Shown here piece after piece: positions 1-11,262 of a stretch of 64,000 bases of DNA. The notes below the pieces were generated by a model, which saw only the letters and a list, made by a program, of their open reading frames with translations, made no database searches and was not told the origin of the DNA. Origin of the DNA: Asterias amurensis. Its lineage: Eukaryota; Echinodermata; Asteroidea; Forcipulatida; Asteriidae. The stretch is taken from contig NC_092665.1 of the NCBI RefSeq assembly GCF_032118995.1, positions 10,892,512 through 10,956,511 on the forward strand, given 5' to 3'. How positions within the stretch are numbered: position 1 is the stretch's first letter; each line of letters starts with the position of its first letter. The position numbers and the translations under genes are program-made.

Positions 1-560
1 TGCAAACAACATAGAGAAATGACAGAGAAGTGAAGTCCCTGTAATTTTGTATCTAAAAACGAACTGTGGGGTATAGGCCTATGTGACTCGCAATTGCATA
101 CTATACTTACGCGGTAAACACGGTAAACGCCTCTGACATGTCTGAGCAGATGTTTTATTGAGAGGATGAATTCTCTAGCTGTAGTTTTGGTGTGGGAGGT
201 CATGACACGTCCATTTTCAACTCCACTCGCTAGTTAGTATACGGGTACTAGACATTCTTTCGTGTACAAAGTGTTCGCATTACTAGACTGGCCCCGCTAA
301 AATCCTACATCGTACGAGCAAGAACGGGGAGTTCACTGCGTCTGGGGAGGTCTGGCCGCGGGGGATGATGGCCCGCTGGACGGCAGCCGCTCGGCCCCGG
401 GACGTGGGCTGAACTTACTGCTTAGATAGATTAATAAAAAATTAATTCAACGTAGGCCCTTTTATTTTTGTTCATGAACTGTTTTTTTTTTTTTTGGAGT
501 AACCATGGAGGAAGAGATAGATACAAATGGGTTCGTAAAATTGTTAATAATTGCTCAGTC
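1..560. other. no gene recognised
   Basis: I see no coding exon here. There is a short GC-rich patch at about 345-420 and a poly-T run near 481-495. Neither matches a feature I can name. Confidence 0.4.
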
Positions 561-824
561 GTATAGTTCAACGGCTGCGACTGGAAATAAGACTAGTGAA
601 TTTGGCGGCCATTTATGGGAGTCAAAATCTTGACCCCCATAAATGGCGGAGCGTTTTGTTTCGAGAAAGTTAGCAAAAGTGAAGCAATTCTAAGGCATGT
701 TTGTGTAAATCATTATATTCTACTTTTTTAACATCTTTCCAACCGTAATCATTTTACATCAAACGCTTGTCATAGCCCAAAAACGCCCAACAAAGCGCAG
801 CCCGAAGGCAACGTGTTCCTTTAA
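560..824 (-). repeat. TTAA-flanked MITE with a palindromic core, reverse copy
   Basis: The right end (about 800-824) is the reverse complement of the left end of the element at 21497. It reads outward as TTAAAGGAACACGTTGCC. The core at 603-652 is an inverted repeat around GGCCATTTATGGGAGTC. The inner part (mirrored TTTGTGTAAATCAT and ACATCTTTCCAACC) also matches the 21.5 kb copy. It looks like a non-autonomous DNA transposon with a TTAA target. The left limit is uncertain. Confidence 0.6.
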
Positions 825-1099
825 AGACTTAATGTTAATAAACATAGGTTCGTTGTTTACCAAACATTTTAGAATCAAAGGGCTTCGGGTTACAGTTTTT
901 CGGTAAACTTGTTTAATTCCGGGCATATGTTCCTGACCTTTGGTTTGTTAATGAAGTATTTTGTCTGCCTCTAATGCCGATTAAATAACAAAAATAAATA
1001 ATAATAGTTTGGTCAAACAAGGTATGGATACTGGTGCTAGATATTTACAAATCGGACATGTGGTTTGATAGATAAGGACGCGATAAAAAAACATGAACC

Positions 1100-1365
1100 A
1101 ATTTCACCTGTTTAATGCGATAACTATTTGATTCACAATCGATTAAAACCTAGAAAAAATGCTTATCACATTTCAAGTTGTTTGCAGACGAGTCAACGCA
1201 TGTTATCAGTGTTCGTTGATAATTTTCAGCCAAGACAGGTGCAATATTTTCGTAAACGATACCATTGTTATTTGAAGTAAACAAAGACAACGAATCAACG
1301 GAATTTATCCATTGTTGTCAACTTTTCGAATAGCAACTGTGAACTCCAACCGAACCGTCTCACTT
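1100..1365. repeat. dispersed repeat, partner of 16165-16430
   Basis: The stretch shares long blocks with 16165-16430, including AATCGATT, GTTATCAGTGT and, at the end, GAACTCCAACCGAACCGTCT. Class is unknown. No coding potential is visible. Confidence 0.55.
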
Positions 1366-3590
1366 AATAAATAATAAATAAAACCAGCTCTTATAAAGCG
1401 CAAATCCAAAAAATGGACATTGCGCTTTACACACAAACAAAAGCAAATAATTATAATACACTAGAATAAATAAGTTTTGAGGTTGCGTTTGAAAGCAGAA
1501 ACTGGTGGAAAGAACCTGAGGGTACGTGGTAATGTGTTCCAGAGAGTTGGCCCGAAAACACTGAACGATCCATCGCCTATCCGCCTGCTACTCTTTGGAA
1601 TGGAAAGACGAGTAACGTCCCGGCTCGATCGCAGGCCTTCCCTAGATGGTACATGGGTGGCAATGCAGTCTTTCAGGTAGACAGGCGACAGACCGTTCAG
1701 AGCTTTGAAGATGTAGAGTAGTGTTTTGAACTTGATCCGTTTGTCAATTGGCAGCCAGTGTTGAGTGTTTAATAGAGAAGATGTGGAATGACGACGTGGA
1801 ACCTGGAATACAATGCGGGTTGCCCGATTTTGTAGGCGCTGCAGACGAGTAACATCTTTGTTCTTGGATCCCAAAAGGAGTGCATTGGCGTAGTCCATCT
1901 TTGAAAGTACAAGAGCCCGCATTGCATTTGAACAAGTACACGGTCCAGAAACCTGCGAATTCTCGCCAAGTTCCACAGAAGAAAGTTAATAGATTTGCAC
2001 ATCGATGTAACGTGATCTGACATGGTCATGGCTGTATCGAAAGTGACGCCAAGGTTCTTGATGGTAGAAGATGGAGTAATTGTAGCTGACCCAATCTGTA
2101 TGGTGGTGTTGGATAGCCTGTTCATGTTTGTGGGGAGGCAGCAATGAAGAACTCGGTCTTGGAGTCGTTAAGTTTGAACATGTTGTTCGCAAGCCAAATA
2201 CGAAGCTCCTCCACACAAGACGACAGTGTAAAGATGGCACAAACTGCGTCACATGGAACCTTAGAATTGACAATTATGTGAATCTGCACGTCATCTGCAT
2301 AAATGTGAAAGTTTAACCCATTGCGTCGAATTACACAAGAAACATGTTGAAAATACTTAGTGAAAACACTAGGGCCAATGACCGACCCTTGTGGAACCCC
2401 ACAGTTAAGACCAAAATTATCCGAAAGTTTACCTCTAACAGTAACTCTAAACTGGCGGCCAGTAATGTAAGATTTGAACCACCTGTGCACTGTACCCTCG
2501 ATAGCAAAGCCATGTTCCAGGCGGTGAAGAAGGATGTCATGGTCAATGGCATCGAAGGCAGCAGAGAAAGGTCAAGTGCAAGTAAGAAGGCAGCTCTGTT
2601 ATCATCAAGGGCCTGGGTGATATCGTTTTTCACCTTGAGCAATGCCATTTCAGTGCTATGCTTCTTTTTATAAGCTGACTGAAACGGCTCATCAAGATTA
2701 TTTGCTTGGATGTGCTCATTGACCTGGATAATGGCTGCCCTCTCAATTACCTTACCAATAAACCCGATGTTAGACACAGGCCTGTAATATTGTTTAACTC
2801 ATTACAATCCAAGTTGTTCTTTTTCAAGATAGGAGTAACAATGGCTTGTTTGAGGTACATTGGAAACACACCGCTTGTGAGAGAAGTATTGACAATATCA
2901 GTAAGCACTGGCAGTACAACATCAATATTATCTTTAAGTAACCATGTTGGGAGACTGTCAAGAATACAACTTTTGTTACCACAGCCCTTTACAATGCTAC
3001 TAACCTCGCTTTGGTCGAGTTCTTTCCATAATACTCTGAACTACAACATCATTGTACTTATAATTATCAATACTACCTTAGTTCCCTGGTATATTGGCTT
3101 TTATTCTGTCAACCTTTTCGACAAAAAAGTTGGCAAACTTGTTGCTGAGCACATCTGGCGTGTGCAGAGTGGGAAGGTTTTTTTTATTCTGGTTTAACAG
3201 AACACCAATGGTATGGAAAGTGTCTTTAGCCCCAGCTTCACGCAGTTTATCATTGTAATGTTTTTTTTTTGAAAGGTCCAACAGTTCATTATACTGTAGG
3301 TTTTGGGTGCGATAGGCATCCTTGTCAACCCTATAAGCCCACTTTTCCTCCACTTCCTTTCAAGCCTATGTTGCACCTGTTTCTCGGTTCTGATTTCCTC
3401 GGTATACCAAGGAGGTCTTGGTCGAAGTACTATAGCCCTAGTACTCATAGGCGCATGTTTTCTGGGCACTTCAGTAGACACATTGTTAAAATGCTGAAGC
3501 ATTAGATATACAGTAGTACCCCTAGGCGATTTAGCATTAAGTTGAGCCTCCAGATCACACATTTCCCCCGAAAACTGGATCGTCAATTGA
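1366..3590 (-). mobile_element. LINE (CR1/L2-like) remnant, RT and C-terminal part
   Basis: Several minus-strand reading frames in consecutive positions encode parts of one non-LTR retrotransposon reverse transcriptase. At about 2122-2490 there is VPQGSVIGP followed by the catalytic YADD box and NDSKTEF. At about 2331-2777 there is the upstream finger region with ALDLS. At 1461-1976 lies the typical C-terminal region (QNRATRI, LHWLPI-like QHWLPIDKR, LWNTLPRTLR, FKRNLKTYLF). The stretch 3078-3586 resembles the linker between endonuclease and RT. The 3' end near 1366-1385 carries an AATAAAT-type short tandem tail, as CR1/L2-like elements have. No endonuclease domain is visible, so the copy is 5' truncated. 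At least four frame changes break the RT, so it is dead. Confidence 0.8.
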
Positions 3591-3661
3591 ATTGGTGGGC
3601 TCTATCAAATACCGTATCGTGTTTAAACTGATATACACTTTATCGATTCGTGACATCATCC

Positions 3662-4835
3662 TTAAAGTCACCTGGAAGTGGTATTTTTTTTAAATAAAGC
3701 TTTTGTCACTAAAATATGTGTTTTTACGAGAGGAATGTGAATAAAAAGTTAACTAAGGTTTAAAATATTAGTTTTGATTGTATTTACAAATTTACGAGTA
3801 GGCCCCGACCCGAGAGGGCGCTGTTCGTGACGTATTTCAAGGCGCGATATTTGAAGAGAAAATTTGTAGTCAGGCCCCCGTACATTACGTCTGGGAACAT
3901 GGCACATCAAAACAAATTTAGACACGATTTTACACACATACGTACATTGAAACTTGAACATGTTGAACGCCTAGTGGTTTTTACAAAAGCTGTTGCTGCT
4001 ATTTTTATTTAACTATGAGACTTTTTAGTGACCAAATGGGTGGTAAGATGTGGGTCTGCCTACGTATTATTATAGAAATACGGCCACGGAGCAGACTGCA
4101 TGCACGCACTATGGCTGCTGTATAATGTGCGGACGGTCACATAGGACCTGCACGCACGGTGAATCGCATGCAGTACCAAAACAAATCGTGTCACTTGGCA
4201 AAAGCTAAAAACATACCCTCAAAGTTCAAACTTACCCGAATTTGTTCACGTTTAGCAAATGCTCCTCTGGGTTCGTCACGTCTTTAAGATACCTTCTTCG
4301 ATTTCCCACTAGCTGGAAAAAATTGTTGGGACGGCGTCGTGTTTAAGAATGGCTCTTCTCGTCATGTCAAATGAGTGGTGTATCCCGGATTCGAAGCACG
4401 ACGGCTCGAAGTCTTCGCTGCATAGCGCTGAAAAAGACGTCGGACCGGACCACTTTGCTCTAGTTAATCTGACTTTCGCAGCCCACAACCGCCTATACTT
4501 GGGATCTGCAGTAAATAGATGAAGACTGACCCCATCTTTAGTTGTTTTGCTGCATCCAGCAGCAATACACCTGGTCGGCATTGCCGGAAAAATGCCAGAA
4601 AAAAACCTTTTTCGCAGCGTACAAACTCACGTCTTAGAATTACATGTACTTTTGCACGTGTGTTTATCTACGCATCGATGCAAAGTCTTCCTTTTCCTAC
4701 GTCACAAAAGGGGTAGGCGGAGTCAACCCCCCAAGCACCTAATTAATTTTTTTAACATATAAATCGTGACAAACAGTTACTCAAAAAATTGTTTTATTGT
4801 TAATAAACATATACTCTTATGTTTAAAAGAAAAAA
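3662..4835 (-). mobile_element. TTAA-bounded THAP-encoding DNA element, truncated
   Basis: The element starts with TTAAAGTCACCTGGAAGTGG at 3662. A second copy of the same sequence family lies at 25203-25880, sharing the left end, the block CCCGACCCGAGAG and the 3' block TTACTCAAAAAAT. This copy contains a THAP-domain reading frame on the minus strand. A LINE fragment begins at about 4840, so the far end is missing. A TTAA target with a THAP protein fits the Kolobok superfamily (family knowledge), but no transposase catalytic domain is visible here. Confidence 0.5.
4309..4581 (-). pseudogene. THAP zinc-finger domain exon, degenerate
   Basis: The 90-residue frame is a near-complete THAP DNA-binding domain. 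It has the N-terminal MPTRCIAAGC (C5-x4-C10), a conserved Trp at WAAKV, the WSGPTSFSALCS block and a C-terminal AVPTIF box. THAP domains bind DNA through a C2CH zinc site whose last ligands have the pattern C-x2-H. Here that motif reads CSED, so the His ligand is Asp. The start ATG at 4581 is the natural THAP start. The frame ends right after the AVPTIF box, so any transposase or partner domain would need another exon that I do not see. It sits inside a TTAA-bounded repeat and is more likely a transposon relic than a host gene. Confidence 0.7.
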
Positions 4836-5765
4836 AATCCTATTTGCAGGTGCTTTTAAATTTAATCTGAATTACAATGTGTACGCAGACGACACTCAGT
4901 TATACATCACGTTTAAATCTCTATTAAATCATCTATTGCAAGACTTGAGAAATGCGTCAAGAGATTCGACGTTGGACACAACAAAACTTCCTGAAGTTAA
5001 ATGATGATAAGACAGAGTTCCTTTTATTTGAGTCACGTCAGCAGTTAACTAGGGTTTCAGTGCCATACATCTCCATCGGTGATGCTCGGATAGCTCCCTC
5101 GCTGAAAGCTCGGAACTTGGGGGTTATTTTTGATTCATCGATGACACTTCAGCCACACATCAACAACATTGTTCGTTTATCATCATATCACATCATGAAT
5201 ATAGGTAAGTATCGCAAGTACTTGAACAAAAGTGCCACTGAATAGGTCATTCGCGCATTTGTTACTTCTCGTCTTGACAACGGCAATGCTCTTCTCTACA
5301 GTTTTCCTAACAACCAAATTTCCCGACTTCAACGGCTCCAAAATACTGCTGCCCGCATTGTGACACTGTCTAGAAAATCCTGTGTTATCACCCTTGTTCT
5401 AAAACAACTACACTGGCTCCCTATCTCTCAACGAATCATCTTCAAGCTGATGCTCATTGTCCACAAAGCTCTTAATGGCAAAGCTCCCCACTATATTTCT
5501 GAACCGCTTCAAGTTTACACTCCATCAAGGAATCTTCGATCAAGTTCCATGCTTCTCCTCATTGAACCCAAGTTTCGACACTCATGGGGTGACAGGTCTT
5601 TTTCTTCAGCCGCGCCACGCATCTGGAACTCTCTACCACTTAATCTTCGATCTTGTGTTTGTACCGCAAAATTCAAGTCTCTTCTCAAAACTTATCTTTT
5701 GTCATAGGTTTTCAATGACTAATGTAATTTTGTTGTTCCTGTTTTACTTTGGAACATGCACAAAA
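4836..5765 (+). mobile_element. LINE (CR1/L2-like) 3' fragment
   Basis: Plus-strand frames encode the end of a reverse transcriptase: VYADDTQLY at about 4876-4906, then FLKLNDDKTEFLLF and NLGVIFDSSM at about 4985-5140, then KQLHWLPISQRI, KALNGKAP, IWNSLPLNLRS and FKSLLKTYLLS at 5400-5707. The copy is 5' truncated within the RT palm and has at least two frame changes, plus an in-frame stop after NKSATE near 5243. It is related to, but not the same copy as, the minus-strand LINE at 1366-3590. Confidence 0.8.
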
Positions 5766-6085
5766 AACATTAATAATTTATTTGTTTCACTTTTTTCAGT
5801 GAGCAGTAGTTTCAACGCAATTTTCTGAATATTGTTTGAATGAATTATTTCTTTAAAAAAAAGTCATTGATATTTCATCAATTACTTTTTTTAAATGAAG
5901 TACATATTTTACGCACTGTATATCTATACCGACTATTACTTACAAACTTGATTCAATTTAAATCTTCCACTTCAAATCATTTGAAGGCTAAACAGATAAA
6001 GGGAAAATACAATGGTATATTTATAAGGGTGTATTCACGAATAACAAATCTTCAAACTTTAAGCATCAAAAACAATGATTTTCGT
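5766..6085. other. 3' flank of the lectin gene, no gene recognised
   Basis: AT-rich sequence. It is the downstream side of the minus-strand lectin gene. I see no coding feature. Confidence 0.4.
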
Positions 6086-6091
6086 GTTTAA
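6086..6091 (-). terminator. possible poly(A) signal of the lectin gene
   Basis: On the minus strand an ATTAAA variant hexamer lies about 55 bases after the lectin stop codon. It is a common alternative to AATAAA. Position and strand fit, but no cDNA evidence is available. Confidence 0.4.
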
Positions 6092-6146
6092 TACAGCTCA
6101 AAATAGTAGCACACAAAGTGCACGTACATGACCGTTAATTTGTCAA

Positions 6147-6887
6147 CTAAAGATCAGAGAAGAAACAGTTATCTTCCTCGAGCACAACCACATCAGTCAC
6201 TTCGTGACGAGTCGCGTTGTTCAGCTGACAAACCGTCTTCCCTTGATGACCTTGCTTCATCAGCAGATTGAAGGAGCGACATCGGGGCTCTGATCGGCAC
6301 GCTTTCCCGCACAACACCACACCATCAGCCCGTAGCTCCTTCATGACGTGACCGACCAGACACTGGGACTTGATGCGACCATCGGGACCGGTCTGAAGGC
6401 AGAAAGAGTGAGGGGTGATGTCAACTTGGAGCTCACAGATAGCAAAATCAACTCGGTTGCATCTTCTGTCTGTCCATAAACCACCATTACTTTTTTTCAT
6501 AGCACCGCAATCCGTGGCAGGCTCGTTATTCTCTGGGTTATCTTCCTTCCAATTCTCATAGGTGTTAGACGCGTTCCTCAATGGACAGTTTTGCCATTCC
6601 CCAGCCTCCTGGTTGAAATAACAACCAATCCAGAGATTTTCAGTAGGCTAACTCCCGTTGAAAAACTCCAGGAACATCGACCAGATAAACGTTTGCTCTG
6701 TTTTTGAGTTCGGCACAGCTAGAGCTGCATCGTAATTGATGCAGGTATCATTTGCTTCAGTCCAGTTCATAGGTTTGGTTTTCAGAAAATAGCATGACTC
6801 GCCGTATCGCTGCCAGTCAGTAGGGCAGATAGCAGACAGAGCCGTATATGACCCAACAAGAAACAACAAAACAGCAGTGAGATACAT
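6147..6887 (-). pseudogene. secreted C-type lectin with PAN/apple-like tail, one in-frame stop
   Basis: The single-exon frame begins with a hydrophobic signal peptide (MYLTAVLLFLVGSYTALSA). It continues as a C-type lectin domain: CPTDWQRYGESCYF, an EAND..C helix, then GLWTDRRCN and FAICEL. After this come about 80 residues with six cysteines (SFCLQTG, CLVGHVM, VLCGKACRSEPRCRSFNLL, VCQLNN) that resemble a PAN/apple module. A TAG at 6648-6650 interrupts codon 80, but the frame stays open on both sides and the missing part between (LWIGCYF, WQNCPL) reads as normal lectin sequence. The canonical EPN/QPD calcium-sugar motif is not seen (NEPATD stands in its place), so sugar binding is uncertain. 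The start ATG is at 6887. It may be a young pseudogene, a null allele or a sequencing error; readthrough is less likely. Confidence 0.75.
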
Positions 6888-6922
6888 CACAAAAGGGCAC
6901 TACTATTTCTCTCAAGACAGGA

Positions 6923-6930
6923 TATTTATA
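6923..6930 (-). promoter_or_regulatory. TATA box of the lectin gene
   Basis: TATAAATA on the minus strand lies 36 bases upstream of the lectin ATG. A start site some 30 bases downstream of it would give a very short leader. The promoter therefore looks intact even though the coding frame carries a stop. Confidence 0.5.
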
Positions 6931-6939
6931 TCCACCAGT

Positions 6940-7756
6940 ACAATGCGAGAGAAAACTCCGAGAGAATATGAAATGTTTGCTCACTGTACTTTGGTTTTTT
7001 ATCTAAACAGACTTGACACTACAGTATTGCAGTCAAAATACCAATGAAAGCAGCTCACGCATATAAGGCTCCGTTGTATCAACGAGGACGACACGTTATA
7101 ATAATTACCTTTTCATCGATTCTGGACTTGGATTTCAATACCACCGTATCGATTAACCTTCCTCTGTTCCGCACGTTTTTACTAACAAGTATTAAAATCT
7201 CGAGCCCATGGTCTGCCATCGTGACCTTTAATCAGCAGAACCCTTACCGTGCAGTGTTGTGATTACTTATGACCTTTCTTCATAATACTGTCGATAATAG
7301 ATGCATAAAGTAACTATAAACATAGAAGCAGCAAGGGTTTAATTACACATTTATAAATACCCCAGACAGTTTCGCTATTCCTATTGGTGGAGAGCGCGTC
7401 ACGTAGGTGTGTATAAACCTTTGTTTATGACTATTAAAACGTGTTGAAACGTTGGCGTGACAAGCGAGCTTGCACCTGTTCTTATAAGACAGTTTCTACA
7501 TTCATATTGGTCGAGAGCAACGGCTGAAACAGTTGTGGCCACATCACGCGTTACGCGCGACGCGCACAGCATTCCCTTATAAGGAGTTGTTTAACCGAGG
7601 GCGACGGAGAGCTTTACCATTTCATAGCAAGAGGGGTGTTATGTTGAAAGAAATCAGTGAATAATTATTTCTTTTGCATTTGTTTTACTTTTTGACCAAC
7701 AAGTGTTGATGTTTTTGACCGAAAAGTTATTAACAAAAATGGGAATCCAAGTGTGT
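6940..7756. other. no gene recognised
   Basis: There is no coding exon. Two segments, around 7380-7410 and 7500-7530, share the pattern CTAT/CATATTGGT(G/C)GAGAGC and may be a short local duplication. Confidence 0.35.
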
Positions 7757-7892
7757 TTAATCGGTTTTCACCTAGTGGTTTAAACTCGTCCGGGCCTGGT
7801 TCTTGCTAATTTATCTCGTCTTTGTCTTCGTCTCGGTAATATTATTAAGAACCAGGCCTCGTTTGGATTAAACCACAAGTTGAAAACGTGAC
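7757..7892. repeat. short inverted-repeat (hairpin) element
   Basis: The left arm contains GGTTTAAACTCGTCCGGGCC and TGGTTCTT. The right arm contains the mirror AAGAACCAGGCC and GGATTAAACC, and the outer parts GGTTTTCACC and AAGTTGAAAACG also pair. The arms are separated by about 35 bases. This looks like a fold-back MITE. Confidence 0.6.
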
Positions 7893-8272
7893 GATATTTT
7901 GCTGTACGTCGAAGCACGAAGGTCTACCTCCATCGTCGAAGGATTTGCCTGCTCCGTAAATCTATGCTGGTTGTTTATAATACATGGAAATACTGGATCC
8001 TTATGCTGCGTCATAGTAAAATGTTGCTGTAAACAAAGCACCAGTCTACTTTCAACATTGTGCGACAATGTCACGATGATTTGACAATTGCAACGTCTGG
8101 AAACACGTATTTGCTGGCCTTTTACCGCTGTTTTTCTTTCTTTTTTTCATTTTTCGCTAACGTGATACTTTGATGATTTTATTTTACAGCAACCGTTATC
8201 AAAAACATTATGATTCAACACCCCTAAATTGCGTAAACGGTGAGCCGGTGTGTCCCTTTAATCATAAATCGA

Positions 8273-8656
8273 CATACGTACGTCGAAATAATACCTAGCG
8301 TGCCCACAACTTATTTATTACCTGTGGGTAACGTGCTTTGAACCTATGTCGAATGTACCTGACGTGTCCCGGTGTGGCGGTTTCAACTTTCCGCCGTGTT
8401 TAGTTTTGCGAATTACCAATAAATACGGTAATATTACGTCATGCGACGCCTGCGCACAGCAAGCGAAAGTAGTCAATTGTTAGTGCCATACTGAGTCCCG
8501 GAAAACTGAACACGGCCGAAGACTGAAACCGCCACACCGGACGACCACAGATTTTACTGAACGTGTTTCTAAAGAACAGCTACCGTATAACGGCGCAGTG
8601 ACAGTGTTAATGTAAATCGGTTTGTACAAATTGGGTCCGCATGAGGATGCGACGAT
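8273..8656. repeat. partial copy of the GGCCCTGTCACACC element, interrupted
   Basis: The flanks of the small element at 8373-8536 match 8960-9160 inside the neighbouring complete element: GGGTAACGTG, the block around ACGTGT..CCGGACGACCAC, and CAGCTACCGTATAACGGCG. So this is a truncated second copy of the element at 8660-9452, lying directly beside it. Confidence 0.6.
8373..8536. mobile_element. 164-bp MITE with CCGG target duplication
   Basis: Terminal inverted repeats read TGTGGCGGTTTCAACTTTCC on the left and the matching GACTGAAACCGCCACA on the right. CCGG is present on both sides (8369-8372 and 8537-8540). The homologous uninterrupted site at 9015-9035 has a single CCGG, which proves the insertion and the 4-bp duplication. 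TGT-type ends and a CCGG target recall the Ginger DNA transposons, but no transposase is encoded, so that link is tentative. Confidence 0.75.
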
Positions 8657-8659
8657 GTC

Positions 8660-9452
8660 AAGGCCCTGTCACACCTTGACGTTTTAGTCAGCGTACGCCG
8701 ACGTGTGCGAATTTTAGCGAACACGCTGGCGTTCGTCAAATAAGTTATGGGTAAGTTTTGTATAAATAAGAGAACGCTGAAATACGTCATTGTCAGGCGA
8801 GGTCGTCGATAAATGTTGTGCATGCACACAAATTATCGACGTATGCCAGCGTGTGGCTCATTAGTTCCGCATGTTGTAGGTTATACGATCGTTGACACAC
8901 GTTCACACACGTTACATGTACGTTAATCAAGTCGAGATAATGTCGATAATGGCGTACCCAAAACTTAGTTTTAACTTATGGGTAACGTGTTTTGAACTAA
9001 TGTCAAACGTATTTTACGTGTTCCGGACGACCACACAACTTACTCAACGTGTTTCTAGCTTACAGCTACCGTATAACGGCGTATTTGGCGCGTTTATAGG
9101 AACCGTTTATAAACTGTGGGTTCGCAGGAGGTTTACCACGATGTCTAGTGCAGTTTTTATTTCAATCGTCGAGAGGCACCCTCTTGTGATCGTCGGCATA
9201 CGCTGCCGCGCACTATGCAGTAGTTGGACTATCGTAGGAGTTGTGAACGCCGTGAACACGCAAGGCAATCGTTATGGAAACCCTCTTTGTATGTTTACGT
9301 ATACGGTATGCATACGTGCAACTTGTTATGAATACGGTTCGTACACGCTCAAAGTAAAAAAAAAATCGTTAGTTCAACGTATGCTAACGTTTTAGAGATA
9401 TATGCATTCATCGGCATACGCCGACTAAAACGTCAAGGTGTGACAGGGCCTT
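8660..9452. mobile_element. 0.8-kb inverted-repeat element (GGCCCTGTCACACC ends)
   Basis: The left end GGCCCTGTCACACCTTGACG (from 8662) and the following TTTTAGTC..GCGTACGCCGA recur as a reverse complement at about 9412-9450. The inside is full of short GTACGT/ACGTGT words and encodes nothing convincing. It is a non-autonomous DNA transposon of unknown superfamily. Confidence 0.75.
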
Positions 9453-10367
9453 TAGGTGGAAAGTTAAAGGTAAGGGGGTCCCGTGGGAAGAGATATTGAA
9501 GCATATCTTCCTCAATACCGTTGACATTGTAAAGTCTTATCTACACTTCACTGCAAAATACACAATAATAACTCTTTCCCATACACGGAGTACGGAGGGA
9601 TTTTGTTTAAACTTTCAGGAATGAAAGATCTGTCCGTCATCACAACATTTAGGAAAAAAATCAGAGGATGAACGATAATTTTTTTTACATTATATCGATG
9701 TTTATAGCCATTTTAGGGGTGACGTTTTGTAACAAAAATTCCGCCTGGACCCATTCATACACGTTGGCCGCAGCAATAACCAACGGAAAATTTCGGTAAA
9801 ATGTTTAAGCATTTCATGTAAAACTAACCAGTTTAACAATTGAAAATGCTCTTACAATAAGTACTGTTATGTTTTCAGTGCTGCCAAGAGAGAATTTCAG
9901 CGGTATTCATGTTATCTTTTCTTGTTTAATATTGTCATCACCTATTTTTAAAATGGAGTGTACCCAAAACGCGCTAGCAAATAATTGCGCAATACCCCTT
10001 CCGCCCCCCCCCCCCAAATAGTAGGCATTTCATAAGGTTCTTTCGTATCCATTTGTGTTATTTCATTTAATAAAATATATTGTCTTTGACTTTAAGTTAA
10101 CTTTTTTTCATCTATAAGGAAACAAAGGTAGTTTAGAATTAATTGTGTTTTCTGAGCCCGCTTTGGGTCCCAAATAAATGATTTTAATGAAAGGAACATC
10201 TTTGGCCTGATGTTTTGTAAAGCTTTGCAGCACAAGAATACAAAGTAATCATCAATCTGGCCTAGGCGTCAATAGTTGGACGACCTTGTCAAGGTGGAAA
10301 ACCTTTAAAAATATACATGTTTCTCAAAAAGTGAACGAGCGTTATTCAGTGAAACATCATTAACTAA
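9453..10367. other. no gene recognised
   Basis: I see no exon, and no element with clear ends. A poly-C run lies at about 10004-10015. Confidence 0.35.
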
Positions 10368-10753
10368 TTAAAGATGCTATGTCAGATATTTTGCCCTAAA
10401 CATTAAACATTGAGTGAATGGTATTTCAAAGATTATCACCCACTCTAGCGAAAACAAGTTTAACTTTTACTTTTCATGGTCAGGAACCACGACAAAAAAC
10501 AATTAAAACGTTTCTTATAAAACACATAAGAATTGGTCACGTGATATGTTGTCGGGATCCCGACAAAAACTAATTTTCACTGCTACTAATAATTGGCGGA
10601 CTTTTTCGAGCAATGGCTCAAATGAAAGCTTGTAACTTTCTCGACCCCCATCAAAATACCTTGATGGTTTGTATCTCAATTTTAAATGAAAAATGAATTT
10701 TAAATCAAAATATTTGGGTCAAATCGGCCAAAAATCTGACATAGCATCTTTAA
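10368..10753. mobile_element. MITE with TTAA on both ends (AAGATGCTATGTCAGAT ends)
   Basis: The left end is TTAAAGATGCTATGTCAGAT at 10368 and the right end is its mirror, ATCTGACATAGCATCTTTAA, ending at 10753. TTAA marks both edges. An inner near-palindrome surrounds GTCGGGATCCCGAC. There is no coding capacity. Confidence 0.8.
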
Positions 10754-11232
10754 CAGTCATCCAAACGGTTTTAAAAAGATAAAAAAACTAACAATCATAA
10801 CGCACCGTAACAAATTAATAGTTTCATCGCACTTTTTACCTCTTTAATTGTTCAAAAGTATAACAGGTTAAACAAAACATTAGGGTAATTTGAAGAGGCT
10901 ACATTCGTTCGAGGACGCTATACGTGACAACATGCATAGTTATTTGGATTTCTTGTCTTCTTCTGTTCTGGTTGTAGCAAATTCAATGATTCTCTTTGAA
11001 TTGTGTTCAGGCTCTGAGACACATTGTACAAAGTCTCAAACTGATGTTTTACATAAAGTTGTGTTTGGTCTTTTTAAAAGCTCAATTTTTATAAACCACT
11101 CTGGACGTCAGCCCGACACAGAAAAGACACAAAGAGTAAACTTGTAGCCGGATTGCGGGTAAAGTGTGGTCCGGGAGGTTTTTAGAGCGTACAACATAAA
11201 TCGCCAGAAATAATCAATCGTTGGATGCCAGG
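10754..11232. repeat. 3' flank of protease gene 1, duplicated at 19694-20440
   Basis: CCAAAC, TTCATCGCACTTT, TTGTTCAAAAGTAT and ATTAGGGTAATTTG recur in the same order at 19694-19820. They mark the downstream edge of the tandem duplication that made the two protease genes. No separate gene is seen. Confidence 0.6.
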
Positions 11233-11233
11233 C

Positions 11234-11239
11234 TTTATT
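11234..11239 (-). terminator. poly(A) signal of protease gene 1
   Basis: AATAAA on the minus strand lies about 25 bases after the stop codon of protease gene 1. It is absent at the matching place in gene 2. Confidence 0.6.
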
Positions 11240-11262
11240 AGACACTGCAGTAGATTTACGTT

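Noticed and set aside
8892-9395. 167-codon plus-strand frame
   Set aside because: It lies inside the GGCCCTGTCACACC element, has no recognisable domain and is built of short repeated words.
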